Shown in pieces: positions 11,282 to 21,234 of a stretch of 64,000 nucleotides of DNA (position 1 is its first letter; every line of letters starts with the position of its first letter). Source of the DNA: Collybiopsis luxurians FD-317 M1 (Eukaryota; Basidiomycota; Agaricomycetes; Agaricales; Omphalotaceae). The translations under genes were made by a program, and so were the position numbers. The notes under the pieces were generated by a model. That model had not been told where the DNA came from. It searched no databases and saw only the letters and a program-made list of their open reading frames with translations. The stretch is from the NCBI GenBank assembly GCA_000827265.1, contig KN834795.1:237742-301741 (forward strand). The letters are read 5' to 3'.

Positions 11282-11860
11282 TCAAGATAGTAGGGAAGCT
11301 TGATTAATTGAGTCAACAAGCGAGGCAGAAATTTTCTCCTTTCCTTGAAATGTAAGAGTCAAGTCTCTCCAATTAATTTCTGGATTGAACTCTTTAAGCC
11401 AAGGGAGTCCTAGAATGACAGGTGCTGTGGGGTGTAGTTGGGTTATTAAAAATTCAACAGTTTGTATAGAGCTGTCTGCAAAACTTATAGTATCTTTAAA
11501 TGTTTTTGTAATATCTCCAGCCAAGGTCAGTTGACTGTCAAACAATTCGAGAGGAATTGGGATATCCAATTTGGTAATATTCTGTGGGAATTTTTCTGCC
11601 AAATGTTTGTCAATAAAGGACTGTGTTGCGCCAGAGTCAATTAGAGTATTATAGGCATTATTATCTGAGTCTGAGAAAGGGAAATGAGTTGAGACAAGAA
11701 AGGAATTATTAGATTGAGAAGATAAATGAGCTGGGGATTTTTCTATGACTGCCCCATGACAAATTACTTGAGCAGGGTTCTCGGGACTCCAGATTGCTCT
11801 CAATGTTTCTCTGGAATCCCCTCCACTTTTCCTGTATTGTTTTCTATTTTGATATTTCAA
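11282..11860 (-). pseudogene. element A retropepsin-type aspartic protease
   Basis: The 192-residue frame has the catalytic motif DSGATQSFID (about residues 77-86) and the downstream ILGLPWLKEFNPEINW (about 149-164), both hallmarks of Ty3/gypsy proteases that cleave the polyprotein in the particle. It lies between gag and RT in the normal order. This segment is open and well preserved, but its frame is separated from RT at 11280 by stops. The methionine at 11860 is probably internal. Confidence 0.85.
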
Positions 11861-12600
11861 ATTCCATCATTTGGCAGATCTCCTTTGAGTGTGAACATAG
11901 CAGCCCTCAACTGGTCACTTCACTGACTTGTTGTATTAGGTGTACTATTTTTTGGAGAATCCCAATTTTCAGGATTCTTGCAATCCTTTCCAATGTGATC
12001 CATCCCGCCACAGTTGTAGCAGAGACCTAGTTTTCATTGATGATAAAACTCCTCTACTTGCTCTGGGGGCCTAGCAGCTCAAACTGCACATAGGAACTCC
12101 TCATCTCCTGAATTTTTGGAGATTGTGCTATCCCCAGAATGGGTCTTGTTCCCTTCCTTTCTATTAACCTAACTCAAAATGTTCATGTTGCCTTCACATT
12201 GTCCATATACTGTATTACTATTGTCCAAATTTACATTATTATCCCAGACTGCAGCTCCCCTTAGTCAGCTCTAGCAGCCATATGATGTGGCTGGCTGCAC
12301 TGGAAATGTATCAAAACATACAGTGTTTCTCCCAGGTGACCAGGGGCATGAGGCAACTCCCTTTCAATTGGGTTTTTGGGGTCAAATGGGTCTCTTTTGA
12401 GTCATTTGAAAAATTCCCCCAGATCCCTAGTGGGTGCAGAAATTATTGACCAGGTGTCAAAACTAGAGCCTTCACATCTCTTGTCTCATCTTCAGTACCT
12501 TATTGAGTGTTCCTCATTCTGCCTTCTAATCTCTTGGCTGCACCTTTCTTGTTCACTAACAAAAGGTTTTGGCAATTTCCCTGACATCTTGGTGACAGTG
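11861..12600 (-). pseudogene. element A gag remnant with zinc knuckle
   Basis: On the reverse strand, just inside the 5' LTR, MSGKLPKPFVSEQER starts a plausible gag frame. Near 12030-11960 it carries LCYNCGGMDHIGKDC, a CCHC zinc knuckle typical of nucleocapsid. Gag packages the RNA into particles. Many stops and frameshifts break it and the total (about 240 codons) is shorter than usual, so an internal deletion is likely. The methionine choice is a guess. Confidence 0.65.
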
Positions 12601-12613
12601 GATGCTATTATTT

Positions 12614-13303
12614 TGTTAGGACCTTCACTGACTTAGGATGATTCCTCAGAAGTGTCGTAAAGTGAGAAGGGTATTTCTCTGCAGCCGAGATAGATTATGC
12701 ATAGGGAGGAGGCTACGTATGGAGCCTGTACAGTTTTAAGATTGTATTTATGAAAGGACTTGTCCTATAACTTGTGAGACAGGTGAGTCAATATTAGATG
12801 TTATAATATCAATGCAACTGGTAGGTTTGTGACTCAGTGTCAACACTCCTACAAGTTAGAATATTTGAAGACAACAGCAATGAATAGTCTTGTCAATCAA
12901 TTTGGCAAGTAAGATTCTTACTGGGAACTGAGGACTCAGCATCAATAGGGTTTGCTTGACTCAGTGCTAAGCAGAATAGAATTATCAGAATAAGAAAGAC
13001 AACAGACAGTACAATCAAACAAGAACAAGTCACAGTCAAGGTAAAGGTAATAACAGCGTAAGTGTGAGAAATCAATAGTCCAGGCTTAAATAGGTAAATC
13101 AGGTGGCATTGATATGAGGTAAGCATTGGTAATATGTAATTGGATGCATGAGAAGTCCTAGTAGGCATGTCATGAAAAGGGTGTTTTGTGTTGTGGAGTA
13201 CATACTTGGAGGAAAAATGTGGAACTAGATGGGATGAATGGGGAAATGCATGTAGAGAGGGGTACCATTGAGAAGAGCAAAGAAAACTGCCTAGGGCATA
13301 ACA
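12614..13303 (-). repeat. LTR of element A (5' LTR in element sense)
   Basis: The 690-bp copy pairs with 3310-4030 and has the same TGTTAGGACC and GGGCATAACA ends. Its outer flank GCAAC continues into array 1, while its inner flank runs into gag. I could not recognise a primer-binding site after it. Confidence 0.85.
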
Positions 13304-15943
13304 GCAACTGGAGAAGCCAGCCTCTCGGTATGCAGGTTTAGAGTAACACCCTTGAGACTCAAGAGAAAAAGACATTCATTCTCTTTGCCACTAGCAGATG
13401 GATGATAAATTTACCTTTGGCTAGCCACTTTGCCACTTATACTATCAGCGACAATGACAGGTTTGGCCCTCCATACCTTCAAAAACAATGACCTGACCTT
13501 TGATTTCATGCAGCCATTATAGTAAGCATCTTCTCAGATGGAGATATAGGGACATTTGTATGCCCAGCCATAAGTACAGGCTGAAAAGGTGAGTCAGAGA
13601 TAAGATTTACTGGTAAATAGTTCCACCTACACAGGTCTCAATGTCATCTTGACTTCCTGAGCTGCTCAGGCCCAATGAGGAAGGTCAGGATTACCCAAAG
13701 CCTTGTCATCTACTGGCAGGAAATAACCTGAGCTGGCTAAAGAAGCCAGCCTCTATCAACCAAAATATACAAAGATCCATCAAGTGAGTTCATCTCATGT
13801 GCACGAGAGATTAGCTTCTCAATGTGGCCATTAAACACTTGCGTATTGAGGAGAAATACCAGATGTAAAGTCAGCACTCTACTTGAAGCAACTGAATAAG
13901 TTTCTCTGTATGGAAGGTTAGGGAAATCCAATGAGATCACAAGAGACAAAGGTGTTCAGGCAAACTCATTACTAGTATACCAATGTAGAATATACCTTGG
14001 ACAATGTTGAAGCCACCTTTATACATTCATCTGCATCACTTACAATGACAAGTTTGTTTCTTGACACTCTCCAAGTTCAATGACTGGAAATTCAACCTGG
14101 TGAAGCAGCTGAAGAAGCCAGCCTCTTTAAATCAAGGTATGGTGACATTCATATACTCACCAGCGAACACAAGCTATAAAAAATAGTCAAATATATGAAT
14201 TATGGGTAGATAGTTTGATTTCTTACCTATGCTGGTCAATGACTTCATATCTTCCTCAGCTGTGCAGACCTGATGAGAAGAGTCAGGATGTTCCAAAGTC
14301 TTGTCATCCACTTGCAGGAAGTAACCAGAGCCGGCTAAGGAAGCCAGCCTGTATCAATCCTTGTCCAGTTGTAGCAGCTAGCTTGAACCAGCTAGAGAAG
14401 CCAACCTTTTGCCAATCAAAATATATGTAGATTCATCCAATGTGTTAGTTCATTGAGCTGGTGTGGGAGAGAGAAATTGGGCTTCATTAAACTGAGCAAT
14501 GTGGTTATTGAACACTTGCACAATGTGTAGCAATGCCAAACATCAAGACCAACACTCTGTACAAAGCAGCTGAACAGGCCAGGTGCTCTGTATTGATATT
14601 TGAGGAAATCTGATGAGATAGCAAGAAGCAAAGATGTTCAGACAAATTTGCTGTTAGTATATTAATGAAGAACAAACCTATGACAATCTCGAAGCCATTT
14701 CCCATTGCATCTGTATCACTTACGATGACAAAGTTGTTTCTCCTTGCGACCGTACTCTCAAGGTGGAATGGTAATTGCGTTAACATCGGTTTCAGATTCA
14801 ATGACCCGAAATTTGACTTGATAAAGTGGCTGAGAAAGCCAGCTTCTTGAAATCAAGTATAGTGCCATTCATATACTTCTTAGCAAATACAAGTTATATA
14901 AGGCTGCTCAGTGATATAAATTACAGGGATTACAAGTAGACAGTTTGAGCTTGCACCTATGATGGTACAGGATTGCTTGAAGTCAAAGTGCTCATCCAAT
15001 CGCAGCAGCAAACTTGAACTAGCTAAAGAAGCCAGCCTCTAATAATCAGAGTATGCAGAGACCCACTAAGTGTGCTTGTGCCTTGAGCTATCGCATGGTA
15101 GAGATTGGCTTCAATCTTGCACATTGAAGGGCAATGCTAGATGTTAAGTCAGCACTCAACTTGAAGCAGCTGAACAAGCCAGCCTCTTGGTTGGGAAGGT
15201 TAGAGAAATCCAATGAGACTGCAAGAAACAAAAGTGTTAAGGCATATTCGATACTAGATATTGATGTGAAATTCACCTTGCACAGTCTCAAAGCCCCCTT
15301 ACCATTCATCTCACTTGCCCCTCAACACTTTCAAGCTCAATAACCCAAGATTCAACTTGGCTAAAAAAGCCAGCCTCTCAAGATCAAAGCATGGCAGCAT
15401 TTGTATACTTCCTGTCAAATACAAGCTACAAAAGGACAGTCAGAAATATGGATTATAGGTAGATAGTTTGAGTTCTTACTTTTGCTGGGATCAATGTCAT
15501 ATTGTCCTCCTGGGGTGCCTAGGCCTGAACCAAGCATCACCAAGAACAAGCCAGAATTTTGATAGTGTCTACTCAAGACTTGTCAGATACATAATTGTGT
15601 GAGTAAAACCAGCTAACATACCTATAACAATTTCCAAGGTGTTTCCCCAACATTGCTTACTCCTCAACAGTCATATTGGACTCTTGTTGCATAGCTGCTA
15701 ATCTTGCAGAAATGCTACTCTAACTGAAGACCAATAAGTCAGGGTCACTCAAAGTCCTCCAGTACAGTGGACTTGAACTGGCTAAAGAAGCCAGCCTCCA
15801 CTGTAAAGGATGCTGGTTTGAGCTGTCGTGTGTGAATAATTGGCTTCAATTTAGTGCATAATGAGGTGCTTGGAGACTGGCACAGCAAGTAGCAATGCTA
15901 GACATCAGGTCCAGTACTTCACTTCAGCAGCTGAAGAAGATAC
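13304..15943 (+). repeat. core-repeat array 1, middle part
   Basis: At least ten copies of a core near GCTGAAGAAGCCAGCCTCT occur at about 13311, 13735, 14107, 14335, 14390, 14828, 15022, 15170, 15360 and 15780, with weaker ones at 13880, 14565 and 15932. Spacing is mostly about 150-260 bp, and sets of three form larger units of roughly 530-720 bp. On the reverse strand, segments of about 60 bp have GT...TTCTTGCAG or GTAAG...AG borders like fungal introns. No long open frame exists on either strand. I infer a decayed, internally repeated gene or a satellite derived from one. Confidence 0.65.
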
Positions 15944-16638
15944 TGTTAGGACCTTTACTACCTTTGTTGTTAGAAGCTTGTAGCAGGTTCAATGAATAGA
16001 AAGTAATTTATTATACCACAGCCAAGACAGAATACACAATGGGGAGTCACTACATACAACAGGTGAACAAGTCCTGTATGGTTTTGGTATTGAATGTGGA
16101 GGAATGATCCTCGAGTGTCGAATAATAAATCTAGTAGCTCAGTGCAACTAGAAATAGTATATCAAAAGAACTCATTAAGACAGTATTAACAAGGGTTAAC
16201 TTGGGAGGTTCATGACTCAGTGTCTGTTTACCCTACAAAATGGAATATTTGAAAGGCTACAGCAGTCAAATAGTCTTGTTGATCAGTTCAACAAGTGGGA
16301 AGTAGATATGCCAGTGACTCAGTGTCAATGGGGTTTGCTTGACTCAGTGTTAAGCAGAATAATATTAAAGACTAGTGAACAAGAGAACAGAAACAACACA
16401 GGTCAAGATAGTTCAGGTAATAACAGCATTATTGTGAGATATGTAAGTATGAGGTTTTTATACTCTGCAGGAAGTCATGTGGTCTTGTGAATAGGAGTTG
16501 GAATGAGTGACTGATTAGTTCATCTCAAGAAACACATGTTGAATTTGGGAAGTCTGGGTTGAATGGTAGAACTATCATTGAGTTGTGTGGTGAGTATACT
16601 GGCTGGAAAGAGCAAAAAAAATAGTGTAGGGCATAACA
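15944..16638 (-). repeat. LTR of element B
   Basis: The 695-bp LTR has TGTTAGGACC...GGGCATAACA ends on +. In element sense a TATAAAA box occurs (reverse complement near 16456-16463), followed by CCTCATACTT, matching the LTRs of C (59557-59564) and D. A run of about 14 C at 16644-16657 (G on the element-sense strand) abuts it where the polypurine tract should be. Confidence 0.85.
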
Positions 16639-16779
16639 CTTACCCCCCCCCCCCCAAGGTCCTTGAGCCCTTGAAAGGACATGTAGCTTTTGATGCAACA
16701 CAGTATTGTGACTGCTGCACTGTCAGATTGAGTTTCAATGTGGCGGCTGCTGGATTTCAATCAAAAACTCTGAGTCCAA

Positions 16780-16840
16780 AGCCCTTATAAAGCTGGCACT
16801 CTGGGTTTTTGAGTCAATTTCTTCTCTTTCCCCAACCACT
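16780..16840 (+). promoter_or_regulatory. promoter of antisense accessory gene B
   Basis: TATAAA at 16786-16791 is followed by AGCTGGCACTCTGGGTTTTT and a pyrimidine-rich leader to the ATG at 16841. The same sequence is present in copy C on the reverse strand (59240-59179), so this promoter is conserved between copies. Confidence 0.6.
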
Positions 16841-17950
16841 ATGTCTTCATCTCAATCATTTATTGACCAGCCTGTGGCATTGTCTAGTAAACCAGGGGGG
16901 TTGAAGCCCCAACTCATCATCAAGGTTCCGCAGTTTCTCCAATCGGCATCTGTGGTTCCTTTCTCCAATGCTCTTTTCTCTGCTCCCCCAATGGCCAAGA
17001 AGATCCAACATGTGGCCTTTGAGTGCAGCATGCATCTCCAGTATCCCTTGATCTCCATTACAGACAGCATTCCCACTTCCCTTCCTACCAGCCTCCAGCC
17101 TATTTATGAGGATGCTTATCTTGCTAACTCGAGTCCTGAAGTTTTGGATAGGATAGATGTCAAGGAGTGGAAGAGTATTTTCTGGAATTACCCATCTTGT
17201 GAGTATTGCACCTTGCACAACCTTCACTCCACTTGCTTCCTCTACCCCAACTCTTTGTTGTGCACTACTTGTGAAGCAAACTATCCTTCTAGCAAGAAGT
17301 TCTGTTCCTTCAAGAGTGTCTTTTGGCTTCTTCAATTCCATATCCTCACTAAGCTCCCCCTCATCATTGCCTGTCAAGTTGAGGCCTGTTTATTATTTGG
17401 GGCAAGGAATGGACTGCCTTAACAATGGGGTTACAAAACATTCCCTACTACTGCAGTCATCCAGAGGAGTTGGGACTATTGTCAGACAGACCAAGGGCTT
17501 TGGAAGGCAAAAGGAAAGCTGGTAAATCCGATGAATCTATGGTTATTATAAGGACTCATTATCTTCCTAGTTGTCTCTTCGAATGCCTTTTGAAAGAGTC
17601 AGCTCGTTTGACAGGAGGGGATGTGTTTAGGGGAGTCAGGTTGCAAACAGGTTGTTCTGACTCTGTCTCGTAAGGGGAAGGAGATCACTTGTGACACTGT
17701 AGATGTTGATGTGGAGATGGGAGCTCCCAAAGAACTGGATATAATGACTTTAGATTATCCTGAAGATGTCCCACCTCCCCCTGTTCCTGTTCTGACACCT
17801 CCCGCCCCTGTCTGGAAGGCCATTGACAACCGGTCCTATTGCAAGGTTTCCAGTTTGAAAACTTGGTTTTTTGAACCTCTTGTTAAGTGAGACCCTTCCA
17901 ACAACTCTTCCTCTACTTGGGATGAAAGTGAGTTTCACTATTCTTACAAT
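16841..17950 (+). pseudogene. antisense accessory gene of element B, 3'-truncated
   Basis: This is the best-preserved 5' part of the family; function unknown. The first 193 codons are open. They contain block I with SCEYCTLHNLHSTC (17197-17238), then CTTCEANYP and KKFCSFK, and LLQFHILTKLPLI. Block II, in another frame, has EWTALTMGLQ and PYYCSHPEELGL (about 17405-17480), so a frameshift or an intron lies near 17390-17410. Block III is TLDYPEDVPPPPVPVL (17750 region) and block IV SLKTWFFEPLVK, then a stop at 17887. Block V is missing because the deletion joins the gene to the right LTR at about 17950. The Cys/His pattern suggests a zinc-binding fold (inference). Confidence 0.7.
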
Positions 17951-18191
17951 ACAGGTCAAGATAGTTCAGGTAATAACAGCATTATTGTGAGATATGTAAG
18001 TATGAGGTTTTTATACTCTGCAGGAAGTCATGTGGTCTTGTGAATAGGAGTTGGAATGAGTGACTGATTAGTTCATCTTGAGAAATGTGTGTCAGATTTG
18101 AGAAGTCTGGGTTGAATGGTAGAACTATCATTGAGTCATGTGGTGAGTATACTGGCTGGAAAGAGTGAAAAAAATAGTGTAGGGCATAACA
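17951..18191 (-). repeat. truncated second LTR of element B
   Basis: ACAGGTCAAGATAGTTCAGG onward matches 16398-16638 nearly base for base and ends GGGCATAACA at 18191. About 450 bp of the LTR are missing. Confidence 0.85.
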
Positions 18192-18830
18192 GATAGCCTC
18201 TCAGTATGGACACTTAGAGAAATCTGATGACACTGCAAGAAACAAAGATGTTCAGCCATACCTCTTATAGTAGATAGATGAAGAATTTACCCTTTGCTAG
18301 TTGAAAGTCATTTTGCTATTTATTGATCAATATCAGTTACAAAGACATATTTGTCCCTCCACACTTGCAAAACCAATGACCCGACAAGGTCAACTAAACA
18401 AGAAAACTGGTCAAACAATTTAGTTACTCCTGATAGATAGATTATGAACATACCTAGAATGGTCCCAAAATCAAGTCACCATCACTGCAAACAGAACTGT
18501 CACCTACAACTGGTAAAGAAAAAGGCCAATGTTTGGGGAAATCCAGGAGATAGCACAGGGTCAACAAGTTTCATTGAACATTCACACCTTCTATATTGAA
18601 TGCTGGGTATTGAGAGTCCAGTGATCCACTTGCAGCAGCTAAAGAAGCCAGCATCTGTGAAAAGAACTTCTAGTGGTCCATCCATTCAGTCTCTTGGGAT
18701 GAAAGTAGTACTAAGTCATGTGCAATAACTTATTGCTATCATGTGAAAATCTTATCCTAACTTATCCGAATCTTATCAATATTATAGGATGAAGCCTAAG
18801 TAGGTAAAGGAGGTAGCTGGCATTAGAACA
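18192..18830 (+). repeat. core-repeat array 1, right part
   Basis: It continues the unit broken by element B (GATAGCCTCTCAGTATGG) and has a further core at about 18635 (GCAGCTAAAGAAGCCAGCAT). It fades out near the 3' end of the transposase gene. Confidence 0.55.
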
Positions 18831-18839
18831 AAAGGTTAA

Positions 18840-20535
18840 TATATGGTATTAAATGTGTACTTACTCTGGAAGTTGTTCACAAGGAACTTTGTAGCCTTGT
18901 CAAGTACAGAAAGCAGTCCCTGGCCCACTTCTAATGGGCTAGCTGGCACAAGCATGCAACATTGTCGAACATTTGTGACCAGTATAATAGTTGACTGTCA
19001 AGGGAATCCCCTGGAGTCTACCATCTTCTGCACACTATACATCATAGTTGAAGAATCAGGCTTGTCCTTGAATTTCAGATACCATTCAATGTAAGCAAGT
19101 GGCTGGCTAGGCCATGTTGGTGGCAATGGCTGGGTGAGCAGTTTGCCTCCTACTTTTTCTGGAAGGTGGAAAATGACTTGTACATGACCAACCCTGCAAC
19201 CTGAGCAGTGCATGTTAGCACAAAACAGAGAAGGTTATGTAGTAGTGCAAGCTTACCTGTAACACCTGTTGACTCCACCATCTGGTCTTCCAATACTATT
19301 ACCATGTCAAATCAGCCAATGGTAGAGCCCTTCCAAACAGGCATTGCCTTCACCATTTCTGTTACCATCACATTATCAAACAGACTTGACAGTGTGATCT
19401 TTACTTGATGCCAGACATCCAGTGACTGGAAGAGAAGAGGAAGTTCTAATGCTTTCTTTTGGGTCTTTCAATTGGGATCAAGATCATTAAGAAAGAGTTT
19501 CGAGACACTGACAAACATCAGTGCATTGTGCATGACAGCAATTCAAGCAAGGCTTTTCTTAGGTTCCAGAGCATGCTTGGCCAATTGGATGACATTCTTG
19601 AACAAGTCTGCTCCTTCATCCACCTCCATAGCATCCTTGCATACAATGCCTTTTGCAGTGACCCCTTTGTCATCATTATTCTTGTCAACAACTATTGCAG
19701 GGTCATCCACTTCAACTGCCACATCTTCTGGTTCAGAGCCCAAGGTAGTGTCAGATGTCCACTGCATAAAAAAAATAAAGGATTCAATCTTCTCCTTTCT
19801 AGAAAGCAAGGTGACCATCTGGGGAAAATGGTCTCTCTTGTTACTCACTTGCCAACCCTCTTTGGAAAAATCAATGTGGAGATGCTTGAACATCTCCATA
19901 TTGTAGTTGTCAGTTGTTCCACACAACCAAATAGACAAAGTGTAGTGTAAAAGAGAGTGGAATTTTGGAATGTTGAAGTCCACCCAGATGCCAGAAGTGA
20001 GAAAGAAATCTTGGTTATTATGCCAGGACTGGAGCACAGTTGTCATATATCCCAAAGTTATACTGTCATGAGAAGGATACTGTGCCAGATGAATGAAATC
20101 CAGAATACTGCGACAGGCAATGATTCATTTTGGGTCAACCCTGCCAGCCAGACAAACCAGAAAGATTTTTGCAAGGCTTTTCCTTTCTGGACCACTTACC
20201 TGGCTGAGCCCAGATATACCATTTTTAAAATGGTGGACACCAAATGCTGGAGGAAGGGAGAGGACTTGAGAATCAAACTCTTCTTTGGTCATAATAGCCT
20301 GTACCCAAGATATTAAGTGTTTGAAAACACCCTGGTACAGCTGGTGCTGTACATTGGGAGTGATGATGTTATGAATATTACATAAAGTGAAATCTGTCCA
20401 AAATGGACTATAGTTTCCACCGGCAATGTCATCTTCCATAGCAAGAGAATGAACACCACTCAGACTCTTCCCATTAGATTGGGCTTTCTTGATTATTCCT
20501 AATGTCCAGCTCGAAGTGTGATCCTTGCTGTGCAT
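18840..20535 (-). pseudogene. Plavaka-type (fungal CACTA-like) transposase remnant
   Basis: Three reverse-strand blocks match the Plavaka transposase common in mushrooms. Block 1 (20535-20125) has FWTDFTLCNIHNIITPNVQH, LYQGVFKHLISW and HHFKNGISGLSQ. Block 2 (20055-19543) has IPKFHSLLHYTLSI, GTTDNYNMEMFKHLHIDFSK and QMVTLLSRKEKI, then an acidic stretch. Block 3 (19213-18840) has HVQVIFHLPEK, LAYIEWYLKF and MMYSVQKM. Such transposases cut and paste DNA in the nucleus. The N-terminal third is not found upstream and the blocks are separated by stops or introns. Terminal inverted repeats were not located, so the element's limits are unknown. Confidence 0.85.
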
Positions 20536-21234
20536 GGTATTACCAAGATCATTAGCTTTTCAGCAGCACTTTAGGCACATTCCATACTCAGACAAATCTG
20601 CAGAGAAGGAAGGCATGGCAGTAGTGGAGTCTGCAGGCACAGCCTAGGCAGTAGACTATCAGCACAGCAAGGATCGTGACCTAATGTCATGAAGTGGTGT
20701 ACAGTGGAGTGACTTATTAGAATGCAATGATCAGTTTTTAGGGTCCTGGTCTCAATTGATAGAGTTAATTAATTAGTCTACTGGTACAGGAAGGATACTC
20801 ACCTGGTCCCAATCAACAGAGAGGTCAAGATGGGAACTCAGGTTACAGGTGGTAGGTATATATACTGTAGTAAACTGTAAGAGAGACTAATGCTACTGGA
20901 AGACAACAGCTAAGTGACAGCTACAAGAATAAAAGGTATGGAGCATATGGTCATGCAACAGATACAAGAAGAAGAACAAGGAACAGTTCATTAATAAAAC
21001 AATGACAGTGGGAACAAAATAGAAAAAGAACAATGATACCATGCAGAGTGGAGATAGGAAGGAGTCATATGTTCAAAAGGTATTGATATGAAAGTTAATC
21101 ATAAATGCAGTGATGTGAAAGATGTATAGTAAAAGGAAAATGAATAGGGGTTAGGAATAGATGATTGTACCAATATTTTTCTGACCTAAATCCCTGTCCT
21201 TTATGACAGAGGCAGCTCTTCACTCTCCAACCGC
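20536..21234. other. no clear gene
   Basis: Purine-rich, AT-biased sequence upstream of the transposase blocks. The missing transposase N-terminus should lie here but I see no matching frame. Confidence 0.4.

Larger units (their letters stand above)
3310..13303 (-). mobile_element. Ty3/gypsy LTR retrotransposon A with antisense accessory gene
   Basis: This 10-kb element is bounded by two similar LTRs (TGTTAGGACC...GGGCATAACA as written on +) and by GCAGC (3305-3309) and GCAAC (13304-13308), a 5-bp target duplication with one change. Read on the reverse strand, it runs: 5' LTR, gag with a CCHC zinc knuckle, aspartic protease, reverse transcriptase, RNase H, integrase, chromodomain, an extra gene in the opposite direction, a G-rich tract, then 3' LTR. 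A chromodomain after integrase defines the chromovirus clade. It is inactive, with many in-frame TGA codons. It inserted in core-repeat array 1, and the two array halves still match up. A foldback element (5763-6434) later entered it. Confidence 0.88.
15944..18191 (-). mobile_element. internally deleted retrotransposon B keeping LTR and antisense gene
   Basis: The left LTR is 15944-16638 and a right LTR fragment is 17951-18191, the latter matching 16398-16638. The flanks GATAC (15939-15943) and GATAG (18192-18196) form a 5-bp target duplication with one change. The array unit interrupted at 15943 resumes at 18192. All of gag-pol is gone; what remains between the LTRs is the promoter and most of the antisense accessory gene. 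Element sense is the reverse strand, as for A. Confidence 0.85.

Noticed and set aside
12614..13303. Solo LTR independent of element A
   Set aside because: Its two flanks do not match each other, while its outer flank pairs with the outer flank of the LTR at 3310, so it is the other end of element A.
13304..15943. CRISPR-like array suggested by a regularly repeated core
   Set aside because: Spacing is irregular (about 55-420 bp), spacers are themselves repeats, and the genome is fungal.
20125..20316. Forward ORFs at 19459-20316 over the transposase
   Set aside because: They are antisense shadows of the well-matching reverse-strand Plavaka blocks.
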